From an uncultured Porticoccus sp. (GTDB lineage: Bacteria; Pseudomonadota; Gammaproteobacteria; Pseudomonadales; Porticoccaceae): 10,185 nucleotides of DNA. Where the stretch lies: contig CATLZI010000060.1 in NCBI GenBank assembly GCA_950063125.1, forward strand, positions 1 to 10,185, given 5' to 3'. Below, one piece after another: positions 1-4,755 of this stretch (the first letter of the stretch is position 1; each line of letters opens with the position of its first letter). The notes under the pieces are model-generated. The model saw only the letters and a program-made list of their open reading frames with translations. It had not been told where the DNA came from and ran no database searches. Position numbers and translations under genes: made by a program.

Positions 1-57
1 GAACCGCTTGTAGCGTTTAATCAGCGTGGCCCGTTCAAACGGCGGAACAATCTTCAT
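1..57 (-). CDS. sfsA: SfsA N-terminus (partial, cut by window start)
   Basis: Only the first 19 codons of a leftward gene are present, reading MKIVPPFERATLIKRYKRF. The segment PFxRATLIKRYKRF is the typical N-terminal signature of SfsA, a DNA-binding protein with a nuclease-like fold named for sugar fermentation stimulation in E. coli; its exact job is poorly defined. The ATG overlaps the TGA of the upstream aminotransferase gene (ATGA), so the two genes are probably translationally coupled in one leftward operon. The rest of the gene lies outside the window, so integrity cannot be judged. The call rests on a short but distinctive stretch. Confidence 0.8.
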   Translation of the reverse strand, partial: MKIVPPFERATLIKRYKRF

Positions 58-1214
58 GACTGCAACGCCCGCTCAATCCGCTGCACCGCCAACTGTAATC
101 GCGGCAGTGGTTCGGTATAGGCAAAACGCACATGCTGACTGGCGCGATACTGACCAAAATCCGTACCCGGGGTACAGGCCACGCCGTGCTCGTTCAACAA
201 CCGCCAGCAGAAATCTTCACAGTTATCGGTCAAGGCAGACACATCTGCGTAGACATAAAAGGCACCCTCGGGCAGTCCGGCAACAGCAAACCCGAGTTGC
301 TGCAGTGCCGGCACCAGATAGTCCCGGCGCTTTTGAAATTCCGCACAACGCCCATCCAGTATCGACAGGGTCTCCGGTTGAAAGGCCGCAAGCGCTGCAT
401 ACTGCGACAGGGTCGGACTGGCAATATAAAAATTCTGAACCATCACCGTAATCAGATCGACAAATGCCTCGGGTACGACCACCCAGCCCAGCCGCCAGCC
501 GGTCATCCCAAAATACTTGGAGAAGCTGTTTACCACCAGTACATCCTCCGCCACCTCAAGGGCAGAACTGGGCGGCGCAGCCGTGTAAGTCAGGCCGTGA
601 TAAATCTCATCCACCACCAGTGTGCCACCCTGGGAGGTAACTGCCCGATACAAGCCTGATATCTGATCCCGGTCAATGACCGACCCGGTAGGGTTACTGG
701 GGGTTGCGATCATTGCGCCGACCGTATTCGCCTGCCAGTGACGATTGACCAGTTCTGCGGTCAACTGATAATTGTGCTCAGGGCCCACCGGTACAAGCTG
801 GGGTTCAGCATCCAGTCGCCGGACAAAATTGGCATTACAGGGATAACCGGGGTCCGCCAACAAGAATCCATCACCGGGATTCAGCAACAGTTCAAAGACC
901 ATCCCCAGGGCGGCACTGCTACCGGTGGTGACAATCACGCGCTCAGAATCAACCGCTACACCGTAGCGCTGGCGATAATAATCACTGATGGCAAGACGCA
1001 GTTCGGGAATACCGCAGGACGGCGTATATCCTGTTTTACCCTGATCCAGCGCCAAACGGGCCGCTTCAACAATCGGGGTTGCGGTAGCGAAGCGGGGTTC
1101 ACCAATCTCCATGTGAATGATATCCCGGCCCGCTGCCTCAAGCCGCTTTGCAGCTTCAAGAAAATCCACCACTTTGAAAGAGGTTAGCTGGCGGGTTCTT
1201 TCCGCTGTTTGCAT
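54..1214 (-). CDS. Class I/II PLP-dependent aminotransferase
   Basis: A complete fold-type I aminotransferase of 386 residues, in the broad aspartate/alanine aminotransferase family. Visible hallmarks, numbered from the chosen start: the substrate-side EIGEPRF segment near the N-terminus, SNPTG with the cofactor-binding Asn174, VVDEIY with Asp202 (pairs with the pyridine nitrogen) and Tyr205, the Schiff-base Lys233 in NSFSKYFGMTGWRLGW, and the carboxylate-binding Arg363 in HVRFAY. No signal peptide, so it should be cytosolic. Substrate cannot be read from sequence. The ATG at 1214 is preferred because AAGGG lies about 9 nt upstream; an in-frame ATG at 1259 would add 15 residues without family similarity and with a poorly spaced SD. 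It is transcribed away from dksA and overlaps sfsA downstream. The pairing with sfsA next to dksA resembles the Pseudomonas arrangement as I recall it. Confidence 0.9.
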   Translation of the reverse strand: MQTAERTRQLTSFKVVDFLEAAKRLEAAGRDIIHMEIGEPRFATATPIVEAARLALDQGKTGYTPSCGIPELRLAISDYYRQRYGVAVDSERVIVTTGSSAALGMVFELLLNPGDGFLLADPGYPCNANFVRRLDAEPQLVPVGPEHNYQLTAELVNRHWQANTVGAMIATPSNPTGSVIDRDQISGLYRAVTSQGGTLVVDEIYHGLTYTAAPPSSALEVAEDVLVVNSFSKYFGMTGWRLGWVVVPEAFVDLITVMVQNFYIASPTLSQYAALAAFQPETLSILDGRCAEFQKRRDYLVPALQQLGFAVAGLPEGAFYVYADVSALTDNCEDFCWRLLNEHGVACTPGTDFGQYRASQHVRFAYTEPLPRLQLAVQRIERALQS

Positions 1215-1282
1215 GATATTCTGCCCTTGAGCTACAACACTACTTCTGGAAAATGTCATCGGTGTTTAGGATTACCCTTCGC

Positions 1283-1310
1283 ATTATGCGATGATTTCAC
1301 TGTTAACCAA
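1283..1310 (-). promoter_or_regulatory. Possible sigma70 promoter for the aminotransferase-sfsA operon
   Basis: On the minus strand TTGGTT (1310-1305) is followed after 16 bp by CATAAT (1288-1283). Both match the sigma70 consensus only partly. The predicted start, near 1276, would give a leader of about 60 nt before the ATG at 1214. This is a candidate by eye only. Confidence 0.35.
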
Positions 1311-1403
1311 ACAGAGGGTACAAATTGCTATACTCTGGCCTTGCAATTGCACCGTCCCGTACACGTCGATAATTGTTTAATATTGGGAAAACAGTTTTTT
1401 TAC

Positions 1404-1432
1404 TTGAAAAATTTTCCCGCTGGCACTATAAA
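1404..1432 (+). promoter_or_regulatory. Sigma70 promoter of dksA with GC-rich discriminator
   Basis: TTGAAA (1404-1409) and TATAAA (1427-1432) are separated by exactly 17 bp, a strong sigma70 promoter. An A/T-rich stretch just upstream, including a T7 run, could act as an UP element. The predicted start is near 1439, giving a leader of about 28 nt to the dksA ATG. The bases after the -10 box are CGCGGG, a G/C-rich discriminator of the type associated with promoters repressed by ppGpp and DksA, which would fit feedback control of dksA. Confidence 0.7.
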
Positions 1433-1466
1433 CGCGGGTCTCGCAAATTACCGAGAATGGAAAAAG

Positions 1467-1913
1467 ATGCCTAAGAAAGCAGAAACTGTCACCATTGCCT
1501 CACTTCATGGCTTCACCCCCTACAAGGAAAAGAAGGGTGAGGAGTTCATGAACGACAATCAGCGCAGCCACTTCAAGCAGATTCTGCTGGCCTGGAAACG
1601 CGAGCTGATGGAAGAAGTTGATCGAACCGTATCCCACATGAAGGATGAAGCGGCCAACTTCCCGGATCCTGCCGACCGCGCCACACAGGAGGAGGAATTC
1701 AGCCTGGAGCTGAGAACCCGCGACCGGGAGCGAAAACTGATCAGGAAAATTGACAGCACCATCGAGCGAATCGAAGCCAACGACTACGGTTTTTGTGATC
1801 AGTGTGGTGTTGAGATCGGCATCCGGCGCCTGGAAGCACGCCCCACGGCAAACCTTTGTGTCGACTGTAAAACCCTTGATGAAATCAGGGAAAAGCAACT
1901 GACCGGTGGTTGA
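1467..1913 (+). CDS. dksA: RNA polymerase-binding transcription factor DksA
   Basis: DksA enters the RNA polymerase secondary channel and, with ppGpp, represses stable RNA promoters and activates biosynthetic ones. The 148-residue product is close to the E. coli length of 151. The coiled-coil tip FPDPADRA carries the two key acidic residues (Asp67, Asp70) and Ala72, equivalent to E. coli D71, D74 and A76. EEEFSLELRTRDRERKLI follows. The C-terminal zinc finger keeps all four cysteines (C110, C113, C131, C134) around VEIGIRRLEARP, so this is the canonical zinc-binding form rather than the Cys-poor paralogue found in some pseudomonads. The open frame extends far upstream, but the ATG at 1467 matches family length, follows a GGA 5 nt upstream and lies about 28 nt after a good promoter. 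gluQ follows within about 42 nt, the common dksA-gluQ operon. Confidence 0.97.
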   Translation: MPKKAETVTIASLHGFTPYKEKKGEEFMNDNQRSHFKQILLAWKRELMEEVDRTVSHMKDEAANFPDPADRATQEEEFSLELRTRDRERKLIRKIDSTIERIEANDYGFCDQCGVEIGIRRLEARPTANLCVDCKTLDEIREKQLTGG

Positions 1914-1955
1914 CGCCTTGAGGGAAATGGCAATTTGCTACTTCCCTCAGCTGCT

Positions 1956-2852
1956 ATGGTCTCACCCCGTAATAACCCCGCCTACACAGGGCGTTTTGCG
2001 CCTTCTCCCACCGGCCCATTGCATTTTGGTTCACTGGTTACCGCGCTGGCCAGCTATCTTGATGCAAAAGCTCAGGGCGGAACCTGGCTGGTGCGCATGG
2101 AGGATATCGATCCCCCCCGCCAGCTGCCCGGCGCTGAAGATACCATCCTCCGCCAACTCGAAGCCCACAGCCTGCTCTGGGATGGACAGCCCCTCTACCA
2201 GAGCCAGCGCAGCGAGGCTTACCTTGCCGCACTGGAAGAACTCAGCCACAGCGGCCTCGCGTACCCCTGCCATTGCAGTCGCCAGGTCCTGCAAGATACC
2301 GGCGGCCTGCATCAGCGCAGCTGTGTTCCCGGCGATCCCCGTCAACCACATGCTCTCCGACTGTCGGTTCCCGACAACTGCTCTATCGAGTTCACCGATC
2401 TTTTTCAGGGCCGACAACAACAATGGGTCAGGCAAACCGCGGGCGATTTCGTGCTCCTTCGCAAAGATGGCCTGTTTGCCTACCAACTGGCGGTTGTCGT
2501 AGATGACGCATACCAGGGTATCAGCCACATTATCCGCGGCAGCGATTTACTTGACTCCACGGCGAGGCAAGTCTGCCTGCAGCAACTGTTAACCTTGCCG
2601 ACTCCCGTCTACGGGCATCTCCCGATCGCTGTCAATGAACAGGGGCACAAACTCAGCAAACAAAACCTGGCACCGCCGGTGGACAACCAACGGGCTGGGG
2701 CCAACCTTCTCGCGGCCATGCACTGGCTGGGCATGCAACCGCCCGCTGACCTGCCGACCACCAATCCGGAAGTATTGCTCGAGTGGGGCGTACGCAACTG
2801 GCACCGGACTCAATTACCCCAATTGATACAAATACCGGCGCCGGCACTGTAG
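1956..2852 (+). CDS. gluQ: Glutamyl-queuosine tRNA(Asp) synthetase
   Basis: GluQ-RS is a paralogue of glutamyl-tRNA synthetase without the anticodon-binding domain. It activates glutamate without tRNA and attaches it to queuosine-34 of tRNA-Asp. The 298 residues are the family's length. GRFAPSPTGPLHFGSL contains the class I HIGH-type motif as HFGS (residues 23-26), and HKLSKQN holds the KMSKS-type motif (232-236). A zinc site is seen at Cys105, Cys107 and Cys123; the fourth ligand position, Tyr115 in E. coli YadB, is His119 here with identical spacing. The start is uncertain: ATG 1956 fits family length but lacks an obvious SD, while an in-frame TTG at 1935 lies 10 nt after GAGGG and would add seven residues. 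It is transcribed with dksA. Confidence 0.95.
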   Translation: MVSPRNNPAYTGRFAPSPTGPLHFGSLVTALASYLDAKAQGGTWLVRMEDIDPPRQLPGAEDTILRQLEAHSLLWDGQPLYQSQRSEAYLAALEELSHSGLAYPCHCSRQVLQDTGGLHQRSCVPGDPRQPHALRLSVPDNCSIEFTDLFQGRQQQWVRQTAGDFVLLRKDGLFAYQLAVVVDDAYQGISHIIRGSDLLDSTARQVCLQQLLTLPTPVYGHLPIAVNEQGHKLSKQNLAPPVDNQRAGANLLAAMHWLGMQPPADLPTTNPEVLLEWGVRNWHRTQLPQLIQIPAPAL

Positions 2853-2881
2853 AATGAACAGCATCCGCCCCATTGCCTAAA

Positions 2882-2910
2882 TTGTCTGACCGACTCTAAT
2901 AGAGCATTAT
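2882..2910 (+). promoter_or_regulatory. Possible sigma70 promoter for cbrB
   Basis: TTGTCT (2882-2887) and CATTAT (2905-2910) are 17 bp apart. An overlapping alternative is TTGCCT (2873-2878) with TCTAAT (2895-2900) and a 16 bp spacer. Both are imperfect, but the 105 bp gap between gluQ and cbrB is long enough for its own promoter. I cannot choose between them, and read-through from dksA-gluQ is also possible. Confidence 0.35.
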
Positions 2911-2921
2911 CCCCGGGTCGG
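2890..2921 (+). repeat. Inverted repeat in the cbrB leader
   Basis: CCGACTC (2890-2896) pairs with GGGTCGG (2915-2921), one pair being a T-G wobble. Inside it TAAT (2897-2900) pairs with ATTA (2906-2909) around AGAGC, leaving TCCCC unpaired on one side. No T-run follows, so it is not a typical intrinsic terminator. It overlaps the candidate cbrB promoters and could be an operator, a leader hairpin, or chance. Confidence 0.4.
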
Positions 2922-2957
2922 CAAGCAAACCAGATCGCTTATTGATACAGGTTCGCC

Positions 2958-4328
2958 ATGAACAAGATTCTGATTGTTGAAGACGAAGATATTTTTCGCA
3001 CTTCACTGAGAAGGCTGCTTGAACATCACCATTTCGAGACCCGTGAAGCAAAAAATATCGAAGACGCGCTCAATCGTTTTGAGCTCACTGACTTTTCAAT
3101 GATTATCAGCGATCTGCGACTTCCTGGCGCACCGGGCACCGACCTGATTCAGCTGGCCGGCGCAGTGCCGGTATTGATCATGACCAGCTACGCCAGCCTG
3201 AAATGCGCCGTGGAAACCATGCGCATGGGTGCAGTCGATTACATCCCCAAGCCTTTCGACCATGCGGAGCTGTTGGAAGCTGTAACCCGCATCATGGACA
3301 AGCCACGTCCTGTCGGACAGCGCCATGCCCCCGACCTGTCCAATCGCGGCATGATCGGCTCAAGTCCCGCCATGAAAACCGTTTACAATATTATTCAAAA
3401 AGTGGCCCGAACCGATGCAACAGTTCTGATCCATGGGGAAACCGGCACCGGCAAAGAACTGGCTGCCAGCGCCATTCACAATGAGAGTCCTCGGGCAAAA
3501 AAACAACTTATCTGTGTTAACTGCGCCGCGATCCCGGAAACACTGATCGAAGCGGAATTGTTTGGCCATGAGAAAGGGGCATTTACCGGCGCCACTGAAG
3601 CACGCAAAGGTCTTGTCGCAGCTGCCGATGGCGGCACACTGTTCCTGGATGAAGTGGGCGAACTGCCACTGGAAGCCCAGGCAAGGCTGTTGCGGGTATT
3701 ACAGGAAAAAGAGGTCCGTGCCATCGGCTCGGTCAAGTCACGCAAGGTGGATGTTCGCCTTGTGGCAGCGACCCATCGCAATCTGAAAAAACTCTGCGAA
3801 CAGGGTCGCTTTCGCGAAGACCTGTTTTACCGGATCAACGTGGTTAATCTGAACCTGCCACCATTGCGGGAACGGGGTAAGGATATCCTGGAAATTGCTG
3901 ACATGCTGTTGGCCAAACAGGGCCAAAAGCTCGACAGGCAAAATCTCAAGCTGGCACCGGATGCCATCCAGGCCATTACCATGTACAACTGGCCGGGCAA
4001 TATCCGCGAGCTGGAGAACTCCCTGGAGCGGGCCAGTATTCTGTGTGATGAGAACGAGCAGATCAGTCATGACTTGCTGGGCATTGAACTGTCATTGGTG
4101 GAAGTTGGGGACGAACCCAGTCGTCTACGTTCGACTCCAGCCAATATCAAGCATATCGACACAGACCCCCCGGAAGGGTTGTCACTCGAGGATTATTTCA
4201 CCCGCTTTGTACTGGAACACCAGGAAGCCATGAGCGAAACCGAACTGGCCAGAAAACTGGGCATCAGTCGAAAATGCCTGTGGGAACGACGCCAGAAGCT
4301 GGGTATCCCACGGCAGAAAAATGATTAG
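2958..4328 (+). CDS. cbrB: CbrB-type sigma54-dependent response regulator
   Basis: A 456-residue NtrC-family regulator. The receiver domain (about 1-115) has phosphoacceptor Asp52 in SDLRLPGAPGTDLI, Thr76 and Lys98 in the IPKPF loop. The AAA+ domain (about 133-365) has Walker A GETGTGKE (160-167), the sigma54-contacting GAFTGA loop (207-212), Walker B TLFLDE (Asp231, Glu232), the FREDLFYR arginine region and WPGNIRELEN. A Fis-type HTH (about 425-456) ends in SRKCLWERRQKLGIPR. The receiver motif SDLRLPGAPGT, the linker SLEDYFxxFVLEHQ and the C-terminus closely resemble Pseudomonas CbrB, which controls use of poor carbon and nitrogen sources and activates sRNA CrcZ. AGG lies 8 nt before the ATG. 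The position between gluQ and pcnB is that of CbrB, but the partner kinase gene cbrA is missing from the site. A consensus sigma54 promoter lies about 135 bp downstream of the stop. Confidence 0.92.
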   Translation: MNKILIVEDEDIFRTSLRRLLEHHHFETREAKNIEDALNRFELTDFSMIISDLRLPGAPGTDLIQLAGAVPVLIMTSYASLKCAVETMRMGAVDYIPKPFDHAELLEAVTRIMDKPRPVGQRHAPDLSNRGMIGSSPAMKTVYNIIQKVARTDATVLIHGETGTGKELAASAIHNESPRAKKQLICVNCAAIPETLIEAELFGHEKGAFTGATEARKGLVAAADGGTLFLDEVGELPLEAQARLLRVLQEKEVRAIGSVKSRKVDVRLVAATHRNLKKLCEQGRFREDLFYRINVVNLNLPPLRERGKDILEIADMLLAKQGQKLDRQNLKLAPDAIQAITMYNWPGNIRELENSLERASILCDENEQISHDLLGIELSLVEVGDEPSRLRSTPANIKHIDTDPPEGLSLEDYFTRFVLEHQEAMSETELARKLGISRKCLWERRQKLGIPRQKND

Positions 4329-4351
4329 TGAGCTGCGCAACCAAAACCAAC

Positions 4352-4391
4352 TGTTACCTTATTAATCAGATCGTCGTGTAGATAGGTAACA
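4352..4391 (+). promoter_or_regulatory. Candidate CbrB upstream activating sequence (TGTTACC/GGTAACA)
   Basis: TGTTACC (4352-4358) and GGTAACA (4385-4391) form a perfect 7 bp inverted repeat around 26 bp. It sits 99-138 bp upstream of the predicted sigma54 start. TGTTAC and GTAACA are, as I recall, the half-sites reported for CbrB at Pseudomonas crcZ promoters, there with a shorter spacer of about 14 bp. The position suits an enhancer for a sigma54 activator. A second, interleaved inverted repeat ATTAATC (4361-4367)/GATTAAT (4397-4403) overlaps it. Confidence 0.6.
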
Positions 4392-4406
4392 AAACAGATT
4401 AATTTA

Positions 4407-4422
4407 TGTGCGACACGTCACA
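4407..4422 (+). promoter_or_regulatory. CRP/Vfr-like binding site
   Basis: TGTGC-N6-TCACA (4407-4422) matches the CRP consensus TGTGA-N6-TCACA at nine of ten conserved positions and is flanked by A/T-rich sequence on both sides. It is centred near -75 relative to the predicted sigma54 start, between the putative CbrB half-sites and the promoter. It may link cAMP signalling to this promoter, directly or by bending or blocking the DNA. Chance occurrence cannot be excluded. Confidence 0.45.
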
Positions 4423-4431
4423 AAAAATTAC

Positions 4432-4437
4432 GTAACA
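4432..4437 (+). promoter_or_regulatory. Third GTAACA half-site
   Basis: A further GTAACA, identical to the one at 4386-4391 and 46 bp downstream of it, lies 53-58 bp upstream of the predicted sigma54 start. A loose inverted partner, TGTTTA, follows after CTC. It may be an extra CbrB contact site. Confidence 0.4.
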
Positions 4438-4463
4438 CTCTGTTTATAAAGGTTTTAATTTTC

Positions 4464-4479
4464 TGGCACGCTTCCTGCT
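4464..4479 (+). promoter_or_regulatory. Sigma54 (-24/-12) promoter
   Basis: The sequence TGGCACGCTTCCTGCT has the invariant GG (4465-4466) and GC (4477-4478) separated by exactly 10 bp, with the full TGGCACG -24 box and CTGCT for TTGCW at -12. Transcription is predicted to start near 4490. The gene immediately upstream encodes a sigma54 activator, and candidate activator sites lie further upstream. Confidence 0.88.
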
Positions 4480-4489
4480 ATTTTAAAGA

Positions 4490-4630
4490 CACAATAAAAA
4501 CAGCAACTATTAAAAAAATAAATAATAAAAATAATACAGGATGGATTGCTAGGAGGTTGATAAGGGGGGTAGACCCATCGACCAATAGCCTATGGGATAC
4601 GGGGGGAAGCTTGAACGCTTCCCCTTTTTT
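4490..4630 (+). ncRNA. Predicted sigma54-dependent sRNA, CrcZ-like Hfq/Crc decoy
   Basis: A transcript of about 141 nt is bounded by the sigma54 promoter and an intrinsic terminator. Its first 50 nt are extremely A-rich with AANAANAA motifs at 4493-4500, 4521-4528, 4524-4531 and 4527-4534, the class bound by the Hfq distal face with Crc in Pseudomonas. The middle carries GGA triplets (4539, 4543, 4552), an SD-like AGGAGG (4551-4556) and a CCCAT/ATGGG stem (4574-4578 with 4592-4596). No convincing ORF is present; ATG 4541 reads only three codons. In Pseudomonas, CrcZ lies between cbrB and pcnB, is activated by CbrB with sigma54, and sequesters Hfq/Crc to relieve catabolite repression. Position, promoter class and motifs agree; the length is far below the roughly 400 nt of CrcZ. 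Alternatives are a leader of pcnB or a CsrA/Rsm-binding RNA. Confidence 0.75.
4603..4630 (+). terminator. Rho-independent terminator of the predicted sRNA
   Basis: GGGGAAGC (4603-4610) and GCTTCCCC (4617-4624) form a perfect 8 bp stem with a 6 nt loop, followed by six T (4625-4630). The strong stem and U-tract would end the sigma54 transcript before pcnB. A terminal U-tract also suits Hfq binding on its proximal face. Confidence 0.9.
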
Positions 4631-4657
4631 AATGGCCCCCGTTTAATGTCCCCCGAG

Positions 4658-4677
4658 TTGATCTGATTCCAGATCAA
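4658..4677. repeat. Perfect 8 bp inverted repeat upstream of pcnB
   Basis: TTGATCTG (4658-4665) and CAGATCAA (4670-4677) are perfect inverted copies around ATTC. No T-run follows, so termination is unlikely. The dyad ends 43 bp before the pcnB -10 box, a typical position for a dimeric regulator's operator, though a hairpin in a read-through transcript is also possible. I cannot name a protein that would bind it. Confidence 0.55.
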
Positions 4678-4716
4678 TGTCAGCGTGACTGCCAACGGTC
4701 TTTTTGTCATACCCTG

Positions 4717-4725
4717 TGCTAGAAT
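4717..4725 (+). promoter_or_regulatory. Extended -10 promoter of pcnB
   Basis: TGC directly precedes TAGAAT (4720-4725), an extended -10 element. No -35 box sits at the standard distance; TTGTCA at 4704-4709 is too close. The predicted start near 4732 leaves a leader of about 24 nt to the pcnB ATG. It lies downstream of the sRNA terminator, so pcnB and the genes after it likely have independent expression. Confidence 0.5.
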
Positions 4726-4755
4726 CGCCAGTTTACGGGTCTACGCCACCACAAC

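Noticed and set aside
132..659. Plus-strand open frame of 175 codons opposite the aminotransferase.
   Set aside because: It is a shadow of the aminotransferase gene, whose PLP-binding and substrate motifs are intact in the opposite frame.
1421..1436. TGGCACTATAAACGCG at the dksA promoter also has GG-N10-GC, like a sigma54 promoter.
   Set aside because: The -12 part lacks the TT before GC, and the same bases are better explained as the -10 region of a well-spaced sigma70 promoter.
1209..1466. Upstream in-frame extension of dksA by 86 codons.
   Set aside because: It has no DksA similarity, covers the promoter region, and the ATG at 1467 gives the family length.
4541..4552. Three-codon ORF (ATG GAT TGC TAG) in the predicted sRNA, followed by AGGAGG.
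   Set aside because: Too short to support as a peptide gene, with no in-frame continuation; mentioned only as a feature of the RNA.
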